NCBI RefSeq assembly: GCF_004348995.1
Contig: NZ_SMKQ01000035.1
Span: 1 to 54,544 of the forward strand
Source of the DNA: Nonomuraea terrae
GTDB taxonomy: Bacteria > Actinomycetota > Actinomycetes > Streptosporangiales > Streptosporangiaceae
Reading direction: 5' to 3'
DNA length: 54,544 nucleotides
The first letter of the stretch is position 1; every line of letters begins with the position of its first letter. This document shows positions 15,432 through 24,132 of the stretch, piece after piece. The notes beneath the pieces were generated by a model that saw only the letters and a program-made list of their open reading frames with translations, was not told the DNA's origin and made no database searches. A program made the translations under genes and the position numbers.

Positions 15432-16399
15432 GATGCCAGCCCCTCCAGCGTGGAGACGATCAGGTTGCGGGTCAGCGGCACCTTGTACGCGTTGCGCGGC
15501 AGCGGCCTGGCCTGTTCGAGCTCGGCCTCGGCGGCCCGCAGGAACGCCTCGCCGGTCGCCGGCCCGCCGATCAGGGCCTGCTCGGCGCGCTCGGCCCGCC
15601 AGGGCGCGTGCGCCACGCCGCCGAGCGCGATGCGGCAGCCGGCGACCACGCCGTCGTCGCCGACGTCCAGCACCGCGGCGATGGACACCAGCGCGAACGC
15701 GAACGACGCCCGCTCGCGGACCTTGCGATAGACCGTGGCGCCGGCAGGCGGGGGCGGCAGCTCGACGGCGGTGATCAGGTCGCCGGGTTCGAGCACGGTG
15801 TCGCGTTCCGGCTCCTCGCCGGGCAGGCGGTGCAGCCCCGGCATGGGGATGATGCGGTCGCCGCCCGGCCCGGTCACGTGCACCTCTGCCTCGAGCGCGG
15901 CCAGGGCCACCGCCATGTCGGACGGGTGGGTCGCCACGCACGCCTCCGAGCTGCCGAGGATGGCGAGGTTGGTGTGGTCGCCGGCGATCGCCGGGCAGCC
16001 GGAGCCGGGGCGGCGCTTGTTGCACGGCCTGGTCACGTCCTGGAAGTACGCGCAGCGCGTGCGCTGCAACAGGTTGCCGGCGACCGTGGCGACGTTGCGC
16101 ACCTGCCCGGACGCCCCGGTCAGCACCGCTCTCGCGAGCATGGGGTAACGGGCGCGGATCATCGGGTCGACCGCCAGGTCGGTGTTGCGCACGGCCGCGC
16201 CGACGCGGACGCGGTCGCGGACGGACTCGATCGTGTCGAGCGGCAGGCGGCTGACGTCGACCAGCCGCTCGGGCTCGGCCACGCCCAGCCGCATGAGGTC
16301 GACCAGGTTGGTGCCGCCGCCGAGGTACATGGTGCCGGGGGCGTACTCGCGCACGGCCTGGGCCGCGCTGTCCGCGCGGGTGTAGTCGAAGGGCTTCAC
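15428..16399 (-). CDS. paoB: FAD-binding subunit, molybdenum hydroxylase (PaoB/YagS-like)
   Basis: This 323-residue subunit has the CO-dehydrogenase flavoprotein fold: YLGGGTNLVDLMRLG binds FAD near the N-terminus and a second nucleotide-contact region, ATVAGNLLQRTRC, lies near 110-125. A Cys-rich insert (CAYFQDVTRPCNKRRPGSGC) matches the extra 4Fe-4S site of YagS/PaoB-like proteins. It passes electrons from the iron-sulphur subunit to the final acceptor. The GTG start overlaps the stop of the preceding gene. Confidence 0.9.
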   Translation of the reverse strand: MKPFDYTRADSAAQAVREYAPGTMYLGGGTNLVDLMRLGVAEPERLVDVSRLPLDTIESVRDRVRVGAAVRNTDLAVDPMIRARYPMLARAVLTGASGQVRNVATVAGNLLQRTRCAYFQDVTRPCNKRRPGSGCPAIAGDHTNLAILGSSEACVATHPSDMAVALAALEAEVHVTGPGGDRIIPMPGLHRLPGEEPERDTVLEPGDLITAVELPPPPAGATVYRKVRERASFAFALVSIAAVLDVGDDGVVAGCRIALGGVAHAPWRAERAEQALIGGPATGEAFLRAAEAELEQARPLPRNAYKVPLTRNLIVSTLEGLAS

Positions 16400-16884
16400 C
16401 GGGCCACCTCGGAGATCGCGCTGACGATGTTGACGTACGCGCCGCACCGGCACAGGTTGCCGCTCATGCGCTCCCTGATCTCCTCGGGCGTCAGGTCGGG
16501 ATCGACGAGGATGTCCTCGGTGACGGCGCTCGGGCCCGGCTCCCCCAGCATCCCGGCCGCCGAGCAGAGCTGGCCCGGCGTGCAGTAGCCGCACTGGAAG
16601 GCGTCGTGCTCGATGAAGGCCGCCTGCAGGGGGTGCAGCTCGTCGCCGTTCGCCAGCCCCTCGACGGTGGTGACCTCGGAGCCGTCCACCGCCACGCCCA
16701 GCGCCAGGCATGACAGGGCCCGCCGCCCGTCGATCAGGACCGTGCAGGCGCCGCACTGGCCGTGGTCGCAGCCCTTCTTGGCGCCGATGAGCCCGAGGCG
16801 CTCGCGGAGCAGGTCCAGCAGCGACATCCGCGGGTCGACGTCCACCGTGCGTGGTTTGCCGTTCACCTGCAGGGTGATTTCCAT
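16396..16884 (-). CDS. paoA: 2Fe-2S subunit, molybdenum hydroxylase (PaoA/YagT-like)
   Basis: This 162-residue protein has two 2Fe-2S domains: a plant-type ferredoxin part (GCDHGQCGACTVLIDG with a later ALSC) and the C-terminal CGYCTPGQ...GNLCRCGAY pattern. It links molybdenum to FAD. Unlike E. coli PaoA it has no twin-arginine leader, so the complex should stay in the cytoplasm. ATG chosen at 16884; it is the first gene of the operon and divergent from the acetate kinase gene over a 114-bp gap. Confidence 0.92.
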   Translation of the reverse strand: MEITLQVNGKPRTVDVDPRMSLLDLLRERLGLIGAKKGCDHGQCGACTVLIDGRRALSCLALGVAVDGSEVTTVEGLANGDELHPLQAAFIEHDAFQCGYCTPGQLCSAAGMLGEPGPSAVTEDILVDPDLTPEEIRERMSGNLCRCGAYVNIVSAISEVAR

Positions 16885-16998
16885 AGGCGCACGACTACCC
16901 GAGGGGCAGAAGGGACAACCCCTGACCGCGGTAAAGCCGATGGTTCCGGACGTTTCAGGCGTTCGTTTCGCCGGAACGCCGTCGGGTAGCCGGGCGGC

Positions 16999-18147
16999 AT
17001 GGGCTGGGCAGCGGGCGCGGAGATGGACGAGCCGGCGGCGATCCTCACGGTCAACGCGGGCTCGTCGAGCCTGCGCCTCGACCTCGTCCAGGGCGGGAGC
17101 GTCCTGGACAGCGCGCACAGCGAGCGAGCCGCCGACCCGGGCTCGGCCCGCGAGGAGCTGGCCTCGTTCCTCGGCGGCCACTTCGACCGCGACGTCCGCG
17201 CGGTGGCGCACCGCGTGGTGCACGGCGGCGACCTGGTGCCGCAGCCGTCGGTGGCGGACGACGAGACGGCGGACGGGCTGCGCGGCCTCGTCCCCCTGGA
17301 CCCGCTGCACCTGCCGCCCTCGCTGGCCCTGCTGGAGGCGGCCCGCGAGCAGCTGCCGGCCGTCCCGCACGTGATCTGCCCCGACACCGCCTTCCACGCC
17401 GGCCTGCCGGACGCCGCCGCCACGTACGCGCTGCCGCGCGAGTGGCGTGAGCGGCACGGGCTGCGCCGCTACGGCTTCCACGGCCTGTCGTACGCCTGGG
17501 CCGCCGACCGGGCCTCGGAACTGCTCGGCCGCCCGGCGGACGAGCTGGACCTCGTGCTGACGCACCTGGGCGGCGGCTGCTCGGTGTGCGCGGTGTCGGG
17601 CGGGCGCAGCCTGGACACCTCGATGGGGTTCACGCCGCTGGACGGGCTGCCCATGAGCAAGCGGTCGGGCAGCGTGGACCCGGGGATGCTGGTGTGGCTG
17701 CTGTCGGAGGGCCACCTGTCGGTCGAGGAGCTCGCCGAGGGGCTGGAACGCCGTTCCGGCCTGCTCGGCCTGTCGGACGGGCGCTCCGGGGACACCCGCG
17801 ACCTGGTCGCGGCCGAGCGGGACGGCGACGAGGCCGCCGCGCTGGCGCTGCGCGTGTTCGCCCACCGGGTGAGCCGGGAGATCGCCGCCGCGGCCACCTC
17901 GCTCGGCCGGATCGACGCGCTGGTGTTCACCGGCGAGATCGGCTGGGACCAGCCCGAGGTGCGCGAGGCCGTGTGCCGCCGCCTCGGCCTGCTCGGCGTC
18001 GAGCCGCCCGTGCTCGGCAACCGTAACGACGACGGCGCGGTCAGCGCGGACGGCGCCGCCGTGCCTGTCCTGGTGGTGCAGGTGCGGGAGGAACTGCAGC
18101 TCGCCCGCGAATGCCTGCGGGTCCTCGCGGAGGAGGACGACGCATGA
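16999..18147 (+). CDS. ackA: Acetate kinase
   Basis: This 382-residue protein is an ASKHA-fold acetate kinase: TVNAGSSSLRLDL near 17-30, HRVVHGG, CPDTAFHAGLP, RRYGFHGLSY and HLGGGCSV (phosphate contacts), then FTGEIGWDQPEVRE. It should interconvert acetyl phosphate plus ADP with acetate plus ATP. No phosphotransacetylase gene is next to it. The start may instead be the ATG at 17023 (DEPAAILTVN), as neither has a clear ribosome site. Its stop overlaps the next gene by four bases, so the two are coupled. Confidence 0.88.
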   Translation: MGWAAGAEMDEPAAILTVNAGSSSLRLDLVQGGSVLDSAHSERAADPGSAREELASFLGGHFDRDVRAVAHRVVHGGDLVPQPSVADDETADGLRGLVPLDPLHLPPSLALLEAAREQLPAVPHVICPDTAFHAGLPDAAATYALPREWRERHGLRRYGFHGLSYAWAADRASELLGRPADELDLVLTHLGGGCSVCAVSGGRSLDTSMGFTPLDGLPMSKRSGSVDPGMLVWLLSEGHLSVEELAEGLERRSGLLGLSDGRSGDTRDLVAAERDGDEAAALALRVFAHRVSREIAAAATSLGRIDALVFTGEIGWDQPEVREAVCRRLGLLGVEPPVLGNRNDDGAVSADGAAVPVLVVQVREELQLARECLRVLAEEDDA

Positions 18148-19409
18148 CCGACCTGGAGGAGATGCGCCGCGCCGCGCTCCCGCTCATGGGGCCGGAGGAC
18201 CTCGGCCCGCTGCTGGAACGGGTCGGCGAGGCCACCTTCGTGCTGATCGGCGAGGCCAGTCACGGCACCCACGAGTTCTACGCCTGGCGGGCCGAGCTGA
18301 CCCGCCGGCTGATCGCCGAGAAGGGGTTCGGCTTCGTCGCGGTCGAGGGCGACTGGCCCGACTGCCGGCGCGTGCACCACGCGGTCACCACCGGCGCCGA
18401 CCCCTTCGACGCCCTGTACGCCTTCGAACGCTGGCCGACGTTCATGTGGGCCAACGAGGAGGTCGTGGACTTCTGCCGGTGGCTGCGGCGCTGGAACGCC
18501 GGCCGGCCGCCCGGTGAGCGCTGCGGCTTCCACGGCCTGGACGTCTACAGCCTGTGGGACTCGCTGCACGCCGTCCGCCGCTACGCCGCCGCCCACCTGC
18601 CGGAGCAGATGGAGACGGTGATGGAGGCCCTGCACTGCTTCGAGTCCTACGGCCACGACGCGGAGCGGTACGGGCTGGAGACCCGCCTGGTGCCGGACAG
18701 CTGCGAGGACGAGGTGGTGAGCCTGCTGGCCGCGGTGGCCGGCACCGCGCCGGGCGGCGAGGGCGGGCTCGGTGTGCGGCAGAACGCCGAGGTCGTGGCC
18801 GGGGCCGAACGCTACTACCGGGCGATGGTCCGCGGCGGCCCCGACTCCTGGAACATCCGCGACGTCCACATGGCCGACACCCTCGACCGGCTGGCCGAGT
18901 TCCACGGGGCCAGGGGCGTGGTGTGGGCGCACAACACGCACGTCGGCGACGCCCGCGCCACCGACATGGCGGCCGCCGGGCTGACCAACCTCGGGCAGCT
19001 GGCCCGCGAACGGCACCGCGAGGACGTCGTGCTCGTCGGTTTCGGCACCCACCGGGGCACGGTCATGGCCGGCGAGCGGTGGGGCGCCCCGCATCAGAGC
19101 ATGCCGGTGCCGCCCGCGCGCTCGGCGTCACTGGAGGCCCTGCTGCACGAGGCGCTGGGCGGCCGCGACGCCCTCTTCCTGGTGCCGCCCGCCGGACTGC
19201 GGGCCGAGTGGTACGACGAGCCGATGGCGCACCGGGCGATCGGCGTCGTCTACCGGCCGCAGCGGGAGCGGTGGGGCAACTACGTGCCGACCATCGTGGG
19301 CCGCCGCTACGACGCCTTCCTCTGGGTGGACGAGACCACCGCCGTACGCCCGCTGCACGGCGAGCCCGCCGGGGACGCCGAGCCGGAGACCTTCCCGACG
19401 GCCATGTGA
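18144..19409 (+). CDS. Erythromycin esterase-family protein (EreA/B-like)
   Basis: This 421-residue protein has the erythromycin esterase fold: LIGEASHGTHEFYAWRAELT near 35-55 (catalytic His/Glu site), VAVEGDWPDC, and VVWAHNTHVGDARAT plus the FGTHRGTV segment. Relatives hydrolyse the lactone of macrolides, but many of them act on other esters or succinoglycan-type substrates, so macrolide hydrolysis is not proven. Its ATG overlaps the ackA stop (ATGA). The close coupling to acetate kinase suggests a metabolic or stress role rather than pure resistance. Confidence 0.85.
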   Translation: MTDLEEMRRAALPLMGPEDLGPLLERVGEATFVLIGEASHGTHEFYAWRAELTRRLIAEKGFGFVAVEGDWPDCRRVHHAVTTGADPFDALYAFERWPTFMWANEEVVDFCRWLRRWNAGRPPGERCGFHGLDVYSLWDSLHAVRRYAAAHLPEQMETVMEALHCFESYGHDAERYGLETRLVPDSCEDEVVSLLAAVAGTAPGGEGGLGVRQNAEVVAGAERYYRAMVRGGPDSWNIRDVHMADTLDRLAEFHGARGVVWAHNTHVGDARATDMAAAGLTNLGQLARERHREDVVLVGFGTHRGTVMAGERWGAPHQSMPVPPARSASLEALLHEALGGRDALFLVPPAGLRAEWYDEPMAHRAIGVVYRPQRERWGNYVPTIVGRRYDAFLWVDETTAVRPLHGEPAGDAEPETFPTAM

Positions 19410-19445
19410 GCGGGTTTGTCGGTGGGTGGTGGTTGGATCGGTGCC

Positions 19446-21581
19446 GTGGAGGCTTCGGTCGAGCAGCTCGTCTACGTCCGCGACGACGCGTACACCGTGG
19501 CGCGCATGAGCGCCGACGGCGTGCCCGGCTTCGTGGCGACCGGGCGGGCGCTGGCCGGGGTGCAGCCGGGTGAGACGCTGCGGCTGCTCGGCGACTGGAG
19601 CACGCACGCGCGTCACGGCAGGCGGTTCGCGGTCACCGGGTGCGAGCGGGTCACGCCGTCGTCGGTGCGGGCGATCCGCGTCTACCTGGGGTCGGGGCTG
19701 ATCCGGGGCATCGGGCCGCGGCTGGCGTACGCGATCGTCGACCACTTCGGGGAGAACACCCTCAAGGTCATCGACGCCGAGCCCGAGCGGCTCACCGAGG
19801 TGGTCAACATCGGGCCGCTGCGGCAGGCGCAGATCGTGCAGGCGTGGCAGGAGCAGAAGGCCGTCGCCGCGCTGATGGTGACGCTGCAGGGGCTCGGCGT
19901 CAGCCCGCTGCTGGCCGCGAAGATCTACCAGGTGTTCGGCTCCGACGCCGACGAGGTGCTGGCCACCGACCCCTACCGCCTCATCGGGCGGGTCCGGGGC
20001 ATCGCGTTCCGCGTCGCCGACAAGATCGCGTTGCAGGCGGGGGTGCCCGAGCGCAGCCCGCAGCGGGTCAAGGCGGCGCTGCTCGACCGGCTGGAGGCGG
20101 CCGGCAGCCGCGACGGCCACTGCTACCTGCCGGTGTCCGCCCTGGTCAGGCAGGCGGCCGAGCTGATCGAGCAGGACCAGGATCTGGTGCGGCCGGTGGT
20201 CGACGCGCTGGCGGCCGAACGGCGGCTGGTGCTGGAGGCGGCGCCCGACCAGCCGGGGCAGGTGGTGGCGTACGCGAAACACGTCCACAGCCGCGAGGTC
20301 GCGCTGGCGGCGCAACTCGCCGCGCTGCTGCGGGCCCGCTCCACGCTGCCGCTGCGCGCGTACCGCGAGGATCCCTCGCTCCACGACGACCAGCGCGCCG
20401 CCGTCACCATGGCGCTGACGAGCACGGTGTCGATCATCACCGGCGGGCCGGGCTGCGGCAAGAGCCACACGGTCAGGGCCATCGCGACCACCGTGCGGGC
20501 CGCGGGCGGCTCGGTGACCCTCGCGGCGCCGACCGGCAAGGCCGCCAAGCGGCTGTCCGAGCTGACCGGCATGCCGGCGATGACCGTCCACCGCATGCTC
20601 GCCCAGCAGGAGGCCGACCCCGACCCCGAGACGCTGTTCGACGAGCGGCCCGCGCAGGCCGACCTGGTCGTGGTCGACGAGGCGTCCATGCTCGACCTGC
20701 ATCTCGCCACCCGGCTCACCGCCGCGGTGCGGCCGGGCAGCCACCTGCTGCTCATCGGCGACAGCGACCAGCTGCCGAGCATCGGCGCCGGCGACGTCCT
20801 GGCCGACCTGCTACGGGTGCCGGCGGTTCCGCGCGTGCAGCTCACCCACGTCTTCCGGCAGGCGGCCGGCAGCGGCATCGTCGACGCCGCCCATCGCATC
20901 CGGGCCGGGCGGCTGCCGGCGCTGCCGGGCGGGGGCGGGTTCTGGTTCGAGGAGCTCGACGATCCCGTGCGGGTGGCCGAGCGGGTGGCCCACCTGGCCA
21001 TGGTGGCGATCCCCCGCAAGCAGGGCGTGCCGCCCGGCCAGGTGCAGGTGCTGTGCCCGATGCGCAAGGGCGAGACGGGCGCCACGGCCCTCGCACGGCT
21101 CATCCAGGAGCAGCTCAATCCGGCGGCCGACGACAAGCCGGAGCACTGGTCGGGGTCCACGGTGTTCCGGGTGGGCGACCGGGTGATGCCGATCCGCAAC
21201 AACTACGACAAAGGGGTCTTCAACGGGGAGACCGGCACGGTGACGGCGGTGGTGCTCGAGGAGCGCGCGATCGAGATCCGCACCGACGACGGCGACAGCG
21301 TGCGCTACGGGTTCGACGAGCTCGACGACCTGACCCACGCGTACGCGATCAGCGTGCACCGGTCGCAGGGCAGCGAATACCCGTTCGTGGTGGCGCCGAT
21401 CGTGGCCGAGTCCGGCGGGATCATGCTGCGCCGCAAGCTCCTCTACACCCTGGCGACCCGCGCCAAGGCGTGGGTGGTGCTGGTGGGCCAGCGCGAGGCC
21501 CTGGAGCTCGCCGTCCACCGCCTCGGCCAGCGCCGCAACACCGGCCTGCCCCGCCGCCTGGCCCTCACCCTCGACTCGTGA
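19446..21581 (+). CDS. recD2: RecD2-like SF1B DNA helicase
   Basis: This 711-residue protein has the RecD2 layout: an N-terminal OB-like part, helix-hairpin-helix region (GLIRGIGPRLAYAIVDHFG), then the SF1 motor with Walker A GGPGCGKSHT (333-342), Walker B VVVDEASMLD, motif III GDSDQLPSIGAGDVLAD, and motif VI region AYAISVHRSQGSEYPFVV. RecD2 is a 5'-3' helicase for DNA repair that acts outside RecBCD; no recBC genes are here. GTG at 19446 was chosen; a TTG at 19416 would add ten residues. It stands alone, 36 bases after the esterase-like gene. Confidence 0.88.
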   Translation: MEASVEQLVYVRDDAYTVARMSADGVPGFVATGRALAGVQPGETLRLLGDWSTHARHGRRFAVTGCERVTPSSVRAIRVYLGSGLIRGIGPRLAYAIVDHFGENTLKVIDAEPERLTEVVNIGPLRQAQIVQAWQEQKAVAALMVTLQGLGVSPLLAAKIYQVFGSDADEVLATDPYRLIGRVRGIAFRVADKIALQAGVPERSPQRVKAALLDRLEAAGSRDGHCYLPVSALVRQAAELIEQDQDLVRPVVDALAAERRLVLEAAPDQPGQVVAYAKHVHSREVALAAQLAALLRARSTLPLRAYREDPSLHDDQRAAVTMALTSTVSIITGGPGCGKSHTVRAIATTVRAAGGSVTLAAPTGKAAKRLSELTGMPAMTVHRMLAQQEADPDPETLFDERPAQADLVVVDEASMLDLHLATRLTAAVRPGSHLLLIGDSDQLPSIGAGDVLADLLRVPAVPRVQLTHVFRQAAGSGIVDAAHRIRAGRLPALPGGGGFWFEELDDPVRVAERVAHLAMVAIPRKQGVPPGQVQVLCPMRKGETGATALARLIQEQLNPAADDKPEHWSGSTVFRVGDRVMPIRNNYDKGVFNGETGTVTAVVLEERAIEIRTDDGDSVRYGFDELDDLTHAYAISVHRSQGSEYPFVVAPIVAESGGIMLRRKLLYTLATRAKAWVVLVGQREALELAVHRLGQRRNTGLPRRLALTLDS

Positions 21582-21616
21582 CCCCGTCATCCGCCCGCGT
21601 GACACAATGGGCGGCG

Positions 21617-22492
21617 ATGTCAGGGGATCCTCTGGAGCGGGCGACCGCTTCGCTTCGCGGGCTGCTCGCGGGTGACGCTCTCGGGTCGCAGTTCTTCGTT
21701 CCGGGCAACCGGGGGGCACTGGCGGACCGGGCCCTGCCGCCGGAGCCGTGGCAGTGGACCGACGACACGGAGATGGCCTGCTCCATCCACCGCGTCCTGG
21801 CCGAACGCGGCCGCATCGATCAGGATCTGCTCGCCGCCTCCTTCGCCGCGCACCACGACTTCGACCGCGGGTACGGACCCGCGACCGGGCGGATGCTGCG
21901 CCTCGTCCGCGCGGGCGGCGACTGGCGGGCGCTGGCGGCCGAGCTGTTCGACGGCAAGGGGTCGTGGGGCAACGGCGCGGCCATGCGGGTGGCTCCGCTC
22001 GGCGCGTGGTTCGCCGGCGACCTGCCCCAGGCGGCGGCGCAGGCGCGGCTGTCGGCCGAGGTCACGCACACGCACCCCGAGGCGGCGGCGGGCGCGATCG
22101 CCGTCGCGGTGGCCGCGGCCGTCGCCGCCGGCGATCCCCGGCCCACGCCGGGCGGGCTCATCGACCAGGTGCTCGGCCACACACCGCCCGGCCGCGTCCG
22201 CGACGGGATCGCGCAGGCGCGGAAGCTGCTGACGATCAGCGACCCGGTGCTCGCCGCCCGGGCGCTCGGCAACGGCCGCGAGGTCTCCGCCCAGGACACC
22301 GTCCCCTTCACCCTGTGGGCCGCCGCCCGCAACCTCGGCGACTTCACCGCCGCGTTCTGGACGACGGCGGCGGCCGGCGGCGACGTCGACACGACCTGCG
22401 CGATCGTCGGCGGAATCGTCGGCTCCCGCACCCCGCCACCCCGGCAGTGGCTCGCCCGGTCGGAGCCTCTCCCGCCGTGGGCGCACGTGTAA
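21617..22492 (+). CDS. ADP-ribosylglycohydrolase family protein
   Basis: This 291-residue protein has the ARH/DraG fold signatures: GLLAGDALGSQF near 15-26, the metal-binding WTDDTEMA, and the C-terminal GGDVDTTCAIVGGIVG that provides the second metal site. The family cleaves ADP-ribose from proteins, nucleic acids or small molecules, with two Mg2+ ions. The ATG lies 35 bases after recD2. Nearby genes for a RNA 2'-phosphotransferase and a NADAR protein also deal with ADP-ribose chemistry (see findings). Confidence 0.9.
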   Translation: MSGDPLERATASLRGLLAGDALGSQFFVPGNRGALADRALPPEPWQWTDDTEMACSIHRVLAERGRIDQDLLAASFAAHHDFDRGYGPATGRMLRLVRAGGDWRALAAELFDGKGSWGNGAAMRVAPLGAWFAGDLPQAAAQARLSAEVTHTHPEAAAGAIAVAVAAAVAAGDPRPTPGGLIDQVLGHTPPGRVRDGIAQARKLLTISDPVLAARALGNGREVSAQDTVPFTLWAAARNLGDFTAAFWTTAAAGGDVDTTCAIVGGIVGSRTPPPRQWLARSEPLPPWAHV

Positions 22493-22534
22493 CCGGCCGC
22501 TACGAACCGCGAGTCACCGTTCGGACGCGGCGGG

Positions 22535-22635
22535 CCGGACTGAACGGCACGGATGCGCTCGACGTCGAGCCTGGCCGTCCGGTCGAAGCGGTAGACGCCG
22601 TTCCGGGTCAGCTGTGTGTAGCAGTAGCCGAACAT
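22535..22635 (-). pseudogene. Relic of glycoside hydrolase family 2 C-terminus
   Basis: The minus strand here reads FGYCYTQLTRNGVYRFDRTA followed by a DVERIRAVQ segment. This resembles the extreme C-terminus of GH2 beta-galactosidase/glucuronidase-like enzymes (FGYCYTQLTDVxQExNGxxxFDRxxKxDxxRIRA). Several residues after TQLT are missing and no upstream gene is left, so it is a degraded remnant of about 34 codons. Confidence 0.55.
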
Positions 22636-22860
22636 GTCAGGCTGTCGCGGCCGATCGTCGCGGCGGTGGCGATCTCCACGTGGAACGACTTCCTGCGGCC
22701 GTACCTCGTGGCCAACGGCCCCGACCTGATGGCCCTGGCCCGTCGGGCTCCCGAGCGTGATAAGCGGTTACGGCGTGGTCTTCGCCAAGAACATGGCGAG
22801 CCCCTCCTGGCCGCGCTGCCCTTTCTTCCCGTGGCAGATTTTTTCACCGCCGGCCGAGGT
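22636..22860 (+). pseudogene. Relic of a sugar ABC transporter permease (CUT1 type)
   Basis: The plus strand reads VRLSRPIVAAVAISTWNDFL and a following LVANGPDLMAL, like the EAA-loop-to-last-helix part of MalG-type permeases (LPLxxPAxAAVAIxTFxxxWNDFLWPLxV). Later pieces (GYGVVFAKN and LLAALPFLP) look like the final helix in a shifted frame. No start and no intact frame is present. It directly abuts the GH2 relic on the other strand, so two sugar-use genes were fused by deletion. Similarity judged by eye. Confidence 0.45.
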
Positions 22861-22870
22861 CAGCGGCCGG

Positions 22871-23461
22871 CTACCGGTGGCCGGGCGGGAAGGTGCGGTC
22901 GTAGGTGAGGGTGAACGTGCGCCTGACCCAGCCGGCGCCGCGCGGGTCGCCGTCCGGATCCGGGATCACGCGGTCGAGGATCGAGGCGCGGACGCCGGCG
23001 ACGTCCGCCGACCTGTCGCGCCGGGCGACCACGTGGCCGGCGTCGAGGACGAACTCGACGACGTGCGCGTACTTCCAGCCCGGGGCGAAACCCATGTCGG
23101 CGTCCGCGATGAGGTCGCGCCCGGCCAGCAGCCGGCCCGAGAACGGCACCGCCACGTCCAGCGGGGCCGCCGTGAACGAGCCGTCGTCGGCGTTCTCGGC
23201 GACCTGCGTGCCGAACACCGTCATGCCACGGCCGATCGGGCGCCCGGCCACCGTGGCGTGCGGGCCCAGCGTCAGCTCCCGCAGCGCCAGGCGGTCGTTC
23301 TCGGTCGTGTACGAGCAGACGTACCCGCGGTAGCAAGCCGTGTGGAACGGCCCCGGGATGAGGTCGTGCTCGACGGGGTCGAAAAGCGGATCTCCGTCGA
23401 CGGCGGCCAGGGCGTGGCTGCAACCGTCGATGTCGATCGTGTCCGGGATTTGCGCGGTCAC
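22871..23461 (-). CDS. Uncharacterised protein, 196 residues
   Basis: I do not recognise a named family. The protein is soluble, has no signal peptide, and is mostly predicted beta strands (for example CYRGYVCSYTTENDRLALREL, RPIGRGMTVFGTQVAE, FPPGHR end). Motifs such as DADMGFAPGWKYAHVVEFVL are well formed, and codon use is normal, so the gene is likely real. It is divergent from kptA with an 88-bp gap and lies between ADP-ribose-related genes, so a linked role is possible but unproven. Confidence 0.7.
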   Translation of the reverse strand: MTAQIPDTIDIDGCSHALAAVDGDPLFDPVEHDLIPGPFHTACYRGYVCSYTTENDRLALRELTLGPHATVAGRPIGRGMTVFGTQVAENADDGSFTAAPLDVAVPFSGRLLAGRDLIADADMGFAPGWKYAHVVEFVLDAGHVVARRDRSADVAGVRASILDRVIPDPDGDPRGAGWVRRTFTLTYDRTFPPGHR

Positions 23462-23549
23462 CGAGAGAAACTCTCATGCCCGCCGGGCGTGGCGGGAACG
23501 TTGAGACTCTTTCGTAATCCGCTTGGCCGCACGACCGGTGCAGGGCACC

Positions 23550-24101
23550 ATGACATCGATGGACGAGCGGCGCATGACGCGCATTTCCAAGTACCTGGCC
23601 CGGCATCTGCGCCACGATCCGCACCGCATCGGGCTCGTACTCGATCCCGCCGGCTGGGTGGAGGTGGACGCGTTGCTGCGGGCCGCCGCCGAGCACGGGT
23701 TCCCGATCTCCGCCGGGGAGTTGCGGGAGGTCGTCGCGTCCAACGACAAACGCCGCTACACGCTTGAGGACGGGCGGATCCGGGCGAACCAGGGGCATTC
23801 GGTGCCGGTGGACCTCGGTCTGCCGGTGACCGAGCCTCCCGAGGTGCTCTACCACGGCACCGTGGGGCGGTTCCTGGCGGCGATCCGCGACGAGGGCCTG
23901 CGGCCGATGAGCCGGCACCATGTGCACCTGTCGCCGGACCGGGAGACGGCCACGCGGGTGGGGTCGCGCCGGGGCGTGCCCGTGGTGCTGGTGGTGGCGG
24001 CGGGCCCGATGCACCGCGACGGGCACCCCTTCCGGCGCAGCGCGAACGGCGTCTGGCTGGCGGACCACGTCCCGCCGCGTTACCTGCGTTTCCCGTCCTG
24101 A
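23550..24101 (+). CDS. kptA: RNA 2'-phosphotransferase (KptA/Tpt1 family)
   Basis: This 183-residue protein has the full KptA/Tpt1 layout: SKYLARHLRHDPHRIGLVLD at the N-terminus (key Arg/His), winged-helix part with ASNDKRRYTL, then LYHGTVGRFL, HHVHLSPDRETATRVGSRRG and the C-terminal NGVWLADHVPPRYL. The enzyme moves a 2'-phosphate from RNA to NAD+, giving ADP-ribose 1''-2''-cyclic phosphate and nicotinamide. Bacteria do not need it for tRNA splicing, so the substrate is uncertain (RNA repair or 2'-phosphorylated or ADP-ribosylated RNA ends). The ATG at 23550 was chosen; 23559 is possible. Confidence 0.92.
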   Translation: MTSMDERRMTRISKYLARHLRHDPHRIGLVLDPAGWVEVDALLRAAAEHGFPISAGELREVVASNDKRRYTLEDGRIRANQGHSVPVDLGLPVTEPPEVLYHGTVGRFLAAIRDEGLRPMSRHHVHLSPDRETATRVGSRRGVPVVLVVAAGPMHRDGHPFRRSANGVWLADHVPPRYLRFPS

Positions 24102-24132
24102 GCCCGCACGCACCCGGCCGCGCGGGCCGCCG

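Noticed and set aside
13452..15731. Plus-strand frame of 759 codons opposite paoC
   Set aside because: Composition is Gly/Arg/Val/His-rich without motifs; the minus strand encodes an obvious molybdenum hydroxylase.
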